Source of the DNA: an uncultured Rothia sp.
GTDB lineage: Bacteria > Actinomycetota > Actinomycetes > Actinomycetales > Micrococcaceae
Reading direction: 5' to 3'
Length of the DNA: 64,000 bases
NCBI GenBank assembly: GCA_946221065.1
Contig: CAMIIO010000011.1
Span: 1-64,000 of the forward strand
Made by a program: the position numbers and the translations under genes. The notes under the pieces were generated by a model, which worked only from the letters and a program-made list of their open reading frames with translations, was not told the origin of the DNA and did not search any database. Positions 1-6,052 of this stretch are shown here, piece by piece (within the stretch, counting starts at the first letter, position 1; each line of letters opens with the position of its first letter).

Positions 1-10
1 AGTAAGAGTA

Positions 11-232
11 ATGAAGCCGAAAAAAGATCTAGCGCAAAGTATGGCGCCCAGAAAACCTGAAGCACCATCCATGAAAGAGGCTATGCCAGCCGTAGACATG
101 CAAGACCCGCTGAAACATCTGACGATTCAGATTCCTGCGTCCTTGCGTAATGAGTTAAAGATTTGGGCTGTACAACGTGGGATGACGGTGCGTGAGGTGG
201 TGGAGCAGGCTATTAGGAAAACCATTAAGTAA
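11..232 (+). CDS. Small ribbon-helix-helix partition protein (ParB-like)
   Basis: A 73-aa protein with a polar N-terminal tail and an RHH-type C-terminal half (LTIQIPASLRNELKIWA, then GMTVREVVEQAI, residues about 37-70). Such proteins bind plasmid centromeres and partner a ParA ATPase; they usually also repress their own operon. It is nearly identical to the RHH gene at 11887-12108, which follows a complete parA, so a parA probably lies just upstream, outside the window. The start ATG follows a purine-rich AGTAAGAGTA. A perfect palindrome begins three bases after the stop codon. The specific partition role is inferred from the second copy. Confidence 0.75.
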   Translation: MKPKKDLAQSMAPRKPEAPSMKEAMPAVDMQDPLKHLTIQIPASLRNELKIWAVQRGMTVREVVEQAIRKTIK

Positions 233-234
233 TA

Positions 235-268
235 TTTACCGTTATACCGATTTCGGTATAACGGTAAA
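235..268. promoter_or_regulatory. Perfect 34-bp palindrome, candidate partition site and/or terminator
   Basis: Two 16-bp arms (TTTACCGTTATACCGA and its exact complement) are separated by TT. The same half-site, TTACCG/CGGTAA, occurs downstream of the related RHH gene (11851-11882) and upstream of its parA (12761-12778). This fits a centromere or operator bound by the RHH protein better than a simple terminator. Confidence 0.6.
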
Positions 269-292
269 ACAGTACCCGTTACCAGGTGATCT

Positions 293-891
293 CTATCTCC
301 TGGTTTCTAAAGCTCGAACAATAGTAGAAGTGCCTACTGAGTAGAACTTTGCTAACTCCCGTATTGTCCAGACATTGCCCGTCACAGGATTAACCTGCGA
401 ACGCATCGCAACGAGCTGCAACCGCTGGGTCTCAGACAACCGAGACGGACGCCCAGGACCACGCCAGAACCCCCGTTTTTCTCCCGTAGGGCAGCTAAAC
501 CGGCTTTCGTCCGCTCAGAAACCAGATTAGATTCCATTTCAGCGACGGCGGCGAGAATATGAAACATCAGCTTCCCCACGCTCGTGGAGGTATCAATACC
601 TTCGGTGAGTGATTCAAAGAAGACACCCCGGTACTCTAAGTCTTCTAACAGCTCGGATAGTCCGCGGACGTTACGGCCAAGACGGTCGAGTTTCCACACT
701 GTCAGTGTATCGCCGGGACGTAGTGCTTTCAGGGCGGCTTCTAATTGGGGCCGTGCCATGGTGCGCCCGGTTCTGCCGTGGTCGGTGTATATCTGGTAGC
801 AATCTGCTTTTTCTAAAGCTTGTATTTGGAGTTCATCGGATTGGTCTGCGGTGGAGACTCTGGCGTAGCCGATTTTGGTGGTGGTGTTCAT
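293..891 (-). pseudogene. Serine resolvase, frameshifted copy
   Basis: The N-terminal catalytic domain of a serine recombinase is intact: KIGYARVST with the nucleophilic serine, the DHGRTGRTMARPQ region, KLDRLGR and AEMESNLVSERTKAG. After about residue 150 the frame is lost near 455-465. The sequence resumes one frame over as GPGRPSRLSETQRLQLVAMRSQ followed by the C-terminal helix-turn-helix (WTIRELAKFYSVGTSTIVRAL) to the stop at 293-295. Aligned with the intact copy at 9201-9806, one base is missing. I chose the ATG at 891 because the 30 bases before it match those before the intact gene. Either inactivated or a sequencing error. Confidence 0.8.
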
Positions 892-1022
892 GGTGTTGAG
901 CGTATCGAAAAGGCACCGTTTCGGTTCATTCATAACCCTACGACGACACGTCCACATCCCCCCGTACCGAAAACCTGCACCGAAAAGGCACCCTCACCAC
1001 AACGTGAGGGTCCCTTTCCGGT

Positions 1023-1437
1023 ATGAAAAAGACGAAACTGGGCTACGCACGAGTATAAACCACAGAACAAAACCCCAACCTACAAACCACAGCACTAGAG
1101 AAAGCAGGCTACTACCAGATATACACCGACCACGGAGTCACCGGACGCACCAAAGCAGGAATAGCTGCCATGTGGGCTAAGAATGGGGGGAAGCAGCGCC
1201 GGGGCCGACAGGCCTGCTGCTTTGAGCCCGGGACAAGCAGTACAGCTGGTCCGTATGAAAGCAGAGATCAACCCTGCCACCGGCAGGATATGGAGTATTA
1301 GAGAGTTGGCTGCTTTTTACAAGGTGGGGGCTTCAACGGTAGTGCGCACCTTGGATAAACATGCGCCCCAGATCTGTGACGAAACCGGTTGTACTGATGT
1401 ATCAGCGACTTCGGGGGGGGGATTCAGTAGTAGCTAG
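1023..1437 (+). pseudogene. Serine resolvase remnant with internal deletion
   Basis: The first part reads MKKTKLGYARV, a stop, then TTEQNPNLQTTALEKAGYYQIYTDHG, which is the start of a resolvase of the same family as 9201-9806. The central catalytic region is deleted and the sequence jumps to an AGIAAMWAKNGG segment. It ends with an out-of-frame C-terminal domain (LSPGQAVQLVRMKAEINPATG, then WSIRELAAFYKVGASTVVRTLDK). It diverges from the resolvase at 293-891; about 130 bp lie between the two starts, including a short hairpin around 988-1008. A relic of a third resolvase copy. Confidence 0.7.
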
Positions 1438-1558
1438 CCTGCGTAAGGGGTGGGGATGCAGTGATAATTAGGGGTGGGTGTGCATGTGTTGTCGGTGGGG
1501 CAGCGGTATGGTGGTCAAACCCAGGAAAAGGTCGTTGTTCCGTGTATCGCATCAGGTG

Positions 1559-1732
1559 GTGGCGATTTGGTCTGCTAAGAGTTCTTCGGTGAGGTTATGG
1601 CGGTGATCGAACAGGGTGGCTTTGAGCCCTGGGGGTAGAGTCAGGTCTGGTGATCTACCGCCTGGGTTTCCCCAGATGATGTGGTTGGTGAGCTGTGGGG
1701 TTTGTTCCTACTTTTAAATAAGCCTCATTGCT
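1559..1732 (-). mobile_element. IS5-like element fragment (5' end)
   Basis: Read on the minus strand, the stretch encodes HRHNLTEELLAD, the helix-turn-helix N-terminus also seen in the transposase fragments at 11106 and 62592. It ends at 1717-1732 with AAATAAGCCTC, a degenerate version of the IS terminal repeat (GAGGCTTATTCATAAG in the 61.8-kb copy). Only the first part of the element is present and it contains stops. Confidence 0.55.
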
Positions 1733-1769
1733 TCAAAAAAACACGGTTTAGAACGCTTCTTAGACTCTT

Positions 1770-2036
1770 CAACCTTGGGCTGATAAGGGCTATGTCGGAA
1801 TAGGTTTGACGACTCCGATTAGGAGGCCTGCTGATAGGAAAATGGACAGGAACCGAGGGAGCGAATAGGCAGATCAATGCGCTACGATCGGTGGTCGAGC
1901 GTGTGATTGCGAATATGAAGGGTTGGCGTGTTTTGCATGCTGGTTTCAGGCGTCCTCTGCGGGTGTATGGGCGGGTGTTTTCGGTGGTTCGGGGGTTGGT
2001 ATTTTTTGGGTTGGTGGCCCCTTATGCATAACCCTC
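1770..2036 (+). mobile_element. IS5-like element fragment (transposase C-terminus)
   Basis: The plus strand reads ADKGYVGIGLTTPIRRPADRK, then after a frameshift INALRSVVERVIANMKGWRV and RVFSVVRGLVFFGLV to a stop at 2029-2031. This is the C-terminal end of a DDE transposase of the IS5/DDE_Tnp_4 type, including the conserved ADKGY and VVERVIA motifs. The outer end GAGGGTTATGCATAAG (minus strand, 2021-2036) is a terminal inverted repeat. It abuts the truncated rep gene and so marks where that gene was cut. Confidence 0.7.
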
Positions 2037-2459
2037 TTTGCCGTTAGTTGGGTTAATACCCACCCATGCCGGCCCGACGCTATGAGTAATCAGTGAGCGC
2101 ACCACGCGGACGTACGGGGTAAGGTCTGCGGGGTCACCGCCTGCGGTACCTACTTGATCAACGTCTACGACTAGGACGGCAGCGTACTGCTTGGTGGTGA
2201 GCATGGCGTACTCGCACCGTCCTAAAGCATCAGTCTCGAAGCGATACATACGCGGCGAGTTCGTACCGTCAGCGTTGCGTCGATAGGCCTTTTTAAAGTC
2301 TCGTGTGACTGAACCGTGGAGTACATCGCGGCCTAGATGCTCGCGTAAAAGGTCGCGGTCACTGGCAGATGCTGGGGTGTTATCCAGCCCGCCGCGGTCT
2401 GGATCGACGCGGGTAGGTGTTTTAGTGTGCGCATTCTGCGCGTAAGCCTGTAAACTCAT
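2022..2459 (-). pseudogene. pAL5000-type replication initiator, truncated by IS
   Basis: The protein starts at ATG 2459 and contains REHLGRDVLHGSVTRDFKKA, then the conserved core AAVLVVDVDQVGTAGGDP and VGPAWVGINPTNGK. That core is characteristic of theta-type Rep proteins of actinobacterial plasmids (replicase/RepA family), where the DVD aspartates belong to the primase-like active site. Family members are about 280-320 aa; here only about 141 codons remain. After NGK the frame runs into the terminal repeat of the IS5-like fragment and stops. The product is almost certainly non-functional. Iterons upstream (2681-2778) belong to this dead replicon. Confidence 0.8.
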
Positions 2460-2615
2460 GACCGTGCTTTCTCCCAGGTGCTAGCTGGGTGATAAGCGAA
2501 AGTCACTGGGTGCCAGCCCGGTGGCTTTCTTCGTTTTCGTATTGTCTCCCACCGAGCCTAAATGACACCGGTGTTATTTACTAGCCATGACATGCGAAAA
2601 ATATGCCTTTTACCT

Positions 2616-2659
2616 GCGGTTACGTATGGCTAAACATATGGCAAGCTATACGTAACCGC
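2616..2659. repeat. Inverted repeat in the origin region of the truncated rep
   Basis: Arms GCGGTTACGTATGGC (2616-2630) and GCTATACGTAACCGC (2645-2659) pair with one mismatch around a 14-nt loop. It lies between rep and the iterons, where an operator or origin element is expected. Confidence 0.5.
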
Positions 2660-2680
2660 GTTTCAGCCGCACAGGGCTGT

Positions 2681-2778
2681 CTGCGCTGATTTACCCACAA
2701 GACAATTTCCCCAGGTCAGGCTGCGCAGATTTACCGATACAAACACTCTCCGATCAGCTTGCGCTGATTTACCGATAC
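2681..2778. repeat. Three iteron-like direct repeats, candidate theta origin
   Basis: Three 20-bp direct repeats start at 2681, 2721 and 2759 (about 40-bp periodicity). The consensus is (C/T)TGCGC(T/A)GATTTACC(G)ATAC; the first copy ends CCCACAA instead. They lie about 220 bp upstream of the truncated pAL5000-like rep, as iterons do. Function as an origin is inferred from position and periodicity. Confidence 0.55.
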
Positions 2779-2799
2779 GGTAGCGAATTATCCAGAGCA

Positions 2800-2858
2800 A
2801 CAGGCATACAGCAATACAGTAATACAGGCTCTGTAAACCTGTATTACTGTATGCCTGT
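2800..2858. promoter_or_regulatory. Large palindrome downstream of RHH gene
   Basis: The outer arms ACAGGCATACAG and CTGTATGCCTGT and inner arms AATACAGG/CCTGTATT form a long imperfect hairpin, with extra AATACAG direct repeats in the left arm. It begins seven bases beyond the stop codon of the RHH gene at 2865-3131. A candidate partition site analogous to the palindromes at 235, 11851 and 61001. Confidence 0.5.
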
Positions 2859-2864
2859 AAACCT

Positions 2865-3131
2865 TTATTTATTGTTGTGGACGTATTCTTCGAGGTAGGT
2901 GCTAACAATCTCGCGGATGGTCACGCCTTTTTGGGCGGCGATGACTTTAAGTTCTGCGTGAAGGTCGCGGTCGATTTCAATCGTCATCTTCTTGACGTAG
3001 TCGCGGCCTGTGGGTTGGTGGAATGCGCTTCGCACTGTTTTCTTCTCGACTGCTGGGGTTAGCTTCGCGGCTTTTTTCGTTGAGGTTCTCGGGCCTTGCT
3101 GCGCCCTGGCGCGTTCTTTGCTGGTGCTCAT
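2865..3131 (-). CDS. Ribbon-helix-helix partition protein (ParB-like)
   Basis: An 88-aa protein: a basic, probably disordered N-terminal half, then an RHH fold KKMTIEIDRDLHAELKVIA and GVTIREIVSTYLEEYV (residues about 46-84). Its start codon overlaps the stop of a parA remnant (ATGA at 3128-3131), the usual translational coupling of parA-parB pairs. With the ParA truncated the pair is probably non-functional, although the RHH protein may still bind its palindrome at 2800-2858. It resembles the other three RHH proteins here in architecture but not closely in sequence. Confidence 0.7.
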   Translation of the reverse strand: MSTSKERARAQQGPRTSTKKAAKLTPAVEKKTVRSAFHQPTGRDYVKKMTIEIDRDLHAELKVIAAQKGVTIREIVSTYLEEYVHNNK

Positions 3132-3262
3132 TTCATCATCTCCATGAGTTCGTCGGCGACGTGGTCGTATCCGTGCATGTCGGGGCCTGGGCAGTATCCG
3201 AACGCTAGGTGCATATCTTCGCGTAGCGGGATTTCGGTTTTAAAGTGCGGCATTTGTTCCAT
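3128..3262 (-). pseudogene. ParA C-terminal fragment
   Basis: The short reading frame MEQMPHFKTEIPLREDMHLAF, then GYDHVADELMEMMK, ends in a TGA overlapping the ATG of the RHH gene. The phrase KTEIPLRE followed by a YD..ADEL terminus matches the ends of small plasmid ParA proteins (compare FETAIPRRESIRQSF and GYDKAAAEILSEK in the complete ParA at 12129-12716). The Walker A and B domains are missing upstream, so this is a 5'-deleted relic. Confidence 0.65.
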
Positions 3263-3337
3263 AACCTAAAGCGCCTAAGCACTCGTAAAGCGTGGTGAAC
3301 ATAGAAAAGCCGCCGATTTTCGGTGTCTCTGGTTGTG

Positions 3338-3694
3338 TCAGGCAACCGCGTAACGCAAATTCTCACGCTGCGTTGTCTTACGCACATGACCGCACCCCAC
3401 CCGCACACACAACGGCTCGTTACATTCATGCTCGGCAACCTCACCTGGACCGAACTCCACCCCCGAGCACAACAACGCAAACCTATGCGCCGACACCGTC
3501 CGCTGACGGTTACCGCGCTGCCAAGTAAACCGTCCATAGCCGTCAGGAGACGAAATAGAACCAACCCACAGCCAACAACCCTGCGGCGACTTCATCACAT
3601 GCTCAAAGAACGTCTTAACAGTCTTATCGTCGAAAGAAAGCTCAGGATCATGAACACGTTTAGTTCGAGACTGCGAAGCCGAAGACTCCACCAC
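3338..3694 (-). CDS. HNH endonuclease-like protein (HNH_3 type)
   Basis: A 118-aa protein with GCWLWVGSI, DGYGRFTW, then SAHRFALL and EHECNEPLCVRVGCGHVRK. These are the signature steps of the small HNH_3/zinc-loop homing-endonuclease fold (conserved W..G, DGYGRF, HR.A, H.C..P.CV). It is related to the genes at 17965-18444 and 47146-47630 but is shorter at its C-terminus. The annotated start is a GTG; another reading frame beginning at ATG 3744 (MKDFDDIPFEELAHLEP) enters the same region, so the true N-terminus could involve a frameshift. No adjacent coiled-coil partner is present here. Confidence 0.55.
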   Translation of the reverse strand: MVESSASQSRTKRVHDPELSFDDKTVKTFFEHVMKSPQGCWLWVGSISSPDGYGRFTWQRGNRQRTVSAHRFALLCSGVEFGPGEVAEHECNEPLCVRVGCGHVRKTTQRENLRYAVA

Positions 3695-3812
3695 GGCTCC
3701 AGGTGCGCAAGCTCTTCGAAAGGAATATCGTCAAAGTCTTTCATGACACCCTGACACGTCCACAGGCTATGACACGATAGGCAGCACGCACTGCAGAGAG
3801 GAAGGACAACCC

Positions 3813-4133
3813 ATGGACGCACTGCCATTTATCAATTCCACCAACCACGTTCCCGGCTGGTGGCAGCTAGCACTCATCGCCATTCCGGTCTGGATGCTCA
3901 TTGTCTAGATACGACGCGCAGGACTGGTGGCAGAAATCATCAGAGCGTTAGGCGGAGTAATCGCCTGGGTAATCATCTGGTACTTCCTCACCTTCCTCGG
4001 CGTGATGATTGGATCCATGGCCGACCACTACGAGCGCGCTACGGACGAGACCAACGACTCGCCCTACTCCAACACGTACGAAGACGCGCCCGCCAACCCC
4101 GGCGAGTATTACGACCCGAACGAGCAACAGTAG
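3813..4133 (+). pseudogene. Small two-transmembrane protein interrupted by an amber codon
   Basis: From ATG 3813 (preceded by a GAGAGGAAGGA Shine-Dalgarno) the frame encodes MDALPFINSTNHVPG followed by a membrane segment (WWQLALIAIPVWMLIV). A TAG at 3906-3908 follows. The same frame continues without a break: IRRAGLVAEIIRALGGVIAW, a second membrane segment and an acidic tail ending in PNEQQ. One intact gene of about 106 residues with two membrane segments is the simplest explanation. Alternatively it is two tiny genes, the second starting at GTG 3927. I do not recognise the family; a holin-like or plasmid-maintenance protein is possible. Confidence 0.55.
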
Positions 4134-4230
4134 CCGCAGCCGCTAACGCCGCCCGCATCACCAACTGGGGACTACCTTGCAAGCCCACCGTCACGCGCCA
4201 CCAACGCACACGAGTCCACCGGTCGAGAAA

Positions 4231-4274
4231 AATCGCCCAGCACGCGCATGATAGACACGCGTACTGGGCGACTT
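4231..4274 (-). terminator. Terminator-like hairpin after hicB
   Basis: AATCGCCCAG...CGCG pairs with CGCG..CTGGGCGACTT around the loop CATGATAGACA. It sits 14 bp past the stop of hicB on the minus strand and is followed on that strand by TTTTTC. Confidence 0.6.
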
Positions 4275-4287
4275 TCGCTTTCAGTGT

Positions 4288-4668
4288 TTAGGATGCTGCG
4301 AGCTTTTGGGCGCGCTGGTAAGACACTCCGAGGACTGTTCCCATATCTCGCACGGTCATTCCAGCGTTTCTCATTGCAACAGCGAGGTCATGAGTGCTTG
4401 CCTGTGCCGCAGCGGCCAGTCGTGCCGCTTCTTCGCGTTCTTTTTCGGCGCGAGCTTTCATTTCCGCAAGGCCCGGTGGGAGAACAACATCAACAATAAT
4501 GTTGAGTTCGTCTGGGTCTAGGCCTGCCTGAAAGGCCAGTGCTTCGCGCATCTCGTCGGCAGCATTAGCCAGCCGCTTAGTTTGGGACACTGCCCCTAGT
4601 TCGGCACATTCGAGCACCCATACTCCGCTGGTTCCGCGTTCTGCGGTTACTGTGTATGTCGTGGTCAT
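4288..4668 (-). CDS. hicB: HicB-family antitoxin
   Basis: The N-terminal half (TTTYTVTAERGTSGVWVLEC, then AADEMREALAFQAGL) has the partial RNase H-like HicB fold, a beta-strand followed by an amphipathic helix. An alanine/glutamate-rich linker follows, then a C-terminal helix-turn-helix (MTVRDMGTVLGVSYQRAQKL). The antitoxin neutralises HicA and represses the operon. The ATG at 4668 overlaps the TAA of hicA (TAATGA) with a GGAGG six bases upstream, so the two are translationally coupled. The toxin-first order is typical of HicAB. A similar domain order is seen in the second HicB at 46510-46878. Confidence 0.75.
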   Translation of the reverse strand: MTTTYTVTAERGTSGVWVLECAELGAVSQTKRLANAADEMREALAFQAGLDPDELNIIVDVVLPPGLAEMKARAEKEREEAARLAAAAQASTHDLAVAMRNAGMTVRDMGTVLGVSYQRAQKLAAS

Positions 4669-4877
4669 TACCTCCACCAGCCTTTCCCTAATTCTTGGGC
4701 GTATTGGTCGAAAAACTTCTTGACTGTCACATCGTCAATCTCACGGTGCCTACCTAAGGTTCGGGTTGTGCTGCCTACCCGATAAGCGTCATGGCGCGAT
4801 AGGGCGATTTCCTCAAATTCAAGACCGCGCCGCTTGGCTTCCGCTTTCAATTTCTTGATGACGGCGTTTCGCTTCAT
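4668..4877 (-). CDS. hicA: HicA-family mRNA interferase toxin
   Basis: A 69-aa basic protein: KRNAVIKKLKAEAKRRGLEF, then SRHDAYRVGSTTRTLGRHRE and DDVTVKKFFDQY. The arrangement of a lysine-rich first helix, a small beta-sheet with the catalytic-type histidine in SRHDAY and a final GRHxEI motif fits the dsRBD-like HicA toxins, which cleave mRNA. It is followed by the coupled hicB. A perfect 17-bp palindrome lies 32 bp upstream and is the likely autoregulatory operator. Confidence 0.7.
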   Translation of the reverse strand: MKRNAVIKKLKAEAKRRGLEFEEIALSRHDAYRVGSTTRTLGRHREIDDVTVKKFFDQYAQELGKGWWR

Positions 4878-4908
4878 AACAGTAGTCTACCGACAGGAGA
4901 CTAAACAA

Positions 4909-4925
4909 GTCAACCATAGGTTGAC
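4909..4925. promoter_or_regulatory. Perfect palindromic operator upstream of hicAB
   Basis: GTCAACCATAGGTTGAC, two 7-bp arms around ATA, lies in the promoter region of hicA on the minus strand. HicB antitoxins with C-terminal HTH domains bind such palindromes for conditional repression. Assignment to HicB is inferred. Confidence 0.55.
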
Positions 4926-5075
4926 GGTTTTTCTTGATTATGTTCCTTCGCCAATTGAACTGGGGACTACCCCACAAACCAACCCCTGACCCCCTACCGT
5001 CCGCGATGGACATAAACGCGCGTTGCCGGCGAAAACAATGCCTATAGCAATAGGCATAGCAGGGTACGTCAGGCC

Positions 5076-5696
5076 TTACTGGTTGAGGTACTTATACAGC
5101 GTGGTGCGCCCAATGTCGAGGCGGCGAGCAACCTCTGCTTTCGGAATCCCCTCGCTCACCCAGGTGCGCGCCTGCATTATTTGTTCCTCGTTGAGGACTT
5201 TGGCGCGTCCTTTGTAGACACCACGGGCTTTCGCCTTGGCAATACCTTCGGCCTGGCGCTCACGAATAATCGCGCGCTCAAACTCCGCCACACTGCCGAG
5301 TAGGCCGAGCATGAGCTTGGCCACCGGGCTGGAATCCTTCGAGTAGACCTGACCTTCTTTGAGGAACTTGACGGATACTCCGCATTCGGTGAGTTCATCG
5401 ACCAGGCGGTGGAGGTCGATAAGGGAGCGGGCAAGCCTGTACATGCTCACCACAATGAGCTGATCGCCGGCACGCACATAATTAAGCGCCCCATCTAAGC
5501 CAGGGCGCTGGGTGGATGAACCACTAACCGTGTCGGTGAAGATGCGGAAGACTTCTTCCTTCTTTAATGCTGCGGTCTGCCGGTCAAGATTCTGATCTTT
5601 GGAACTAACACGCGCGTAGCCAATTTTCTGCCCCGTAATCACCTCAGATTGTTCGGGAATGTCTAGAGGTAGTGACGGTTCTGTTTCATTGCTCAT
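5076..5696 (-). CDS. Serine site-specific recombinase (resolvase/invertase)
   Basis: A 206-aa protein with the resolvase catalytic core: QKIGYARVSSKDQNLDRQ with the nucleophilic serine, TDTVSGSSTQRPG, MYRLARS, VAEFERAIIRERQAEGI. It ends in a Hin-like DNA-binding domain (AEVARRLDIGRTTLYKYL). Length and layout are normal for a Tn3-type TnpR or DNA invertase. It belongs to a different subgroup from the copies at 293 and 9201. The ATG at 5696 follows AGGGTGGGCAC. It sits between the HicAB module and a low-GC helicase gene, so it probably came in with a transposon carrying that cargo. No linked transposase is visible. Confidence 0.9.
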   Translation of the reverse strand: MSNETEPSLPLDIPEQSEVITGQKIGYARVSSKDQNLDRQTAALKKEEVFRIFTDTVSGSSTQRPGLDGALNYVRAGDQLIVVSMYRLARSLIDLHRLVDELTECGVSVKFLKEGQVYSKDSSPVAKLMLGLLGSVAEFERAIIRERQAEGIAKAKARGVYKGRAKVLNEEQIMQARTWVSEGIPKAEVARRLDIGRTTLYKYLNQ

Positions 5697-5720
5697 GTGC
5701 CCACCCTAGCGAACAGTGAG

Positions 5721-5888
5721 TTAAACGCGATAGATGTAATTCCCGAACTGTTCACTTAGGGTGTAGGAGAGTATCCAGGCGGTGATGAGATGACGGTATG
5801 TGGCGAAATTAGGTTCAGTTGAGTCGGTCTTTATCAACTCTGATGGTTCACTGGTATTTTCGACCAGTTCACTGGATATTTCCGCCAT
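5721..5888 (-). CDS. Hypothetical 55-aa protein
   Basis: ATG 5888 is preceded by GTGGAGGTAAT, a strong ribosome binding site, and encodes MAEISSELVENTSEPSELI, then ATYRHLITAWILSYTLSEQF and a short tail. I do not recognise it. The TYRHLITAWI segment is reminiscent of the N-terminal helix of tyrosine integrases, so it might be a truncated integrase start, but this is weak. It lies between the helicase gene and the resolvase and could be co-transcribed with either. Confidence 0.4.
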   Translation of the reverse strand: MAEISSELVENTSEPSELIKTDSTEPNFATYRHLITAWILSYTLSEQFGNYIYRV

Positions 5889-6052
5889 ATTACCTCCACA
5901 AAACCGTTTTTTGAGGCCCACACCACTCTGGATCAGCCCCGTATCCTACTCACCCCATTTTATAGGACATAATATGCCTTATGTACCATAAAATTCTCAA
6001 GGATATGAACCTATAGCTAAATTAGCTATAGGTATCTAACCCCGATTTTTAC

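Noticed and set aside
2681..2778. Possible CRISPR-like array
   Set aside because: Only three imperfect 20-bp repeats with no leader or cas genes; spacing and position fit iterons. I saw no CRISPR array elsewhere.
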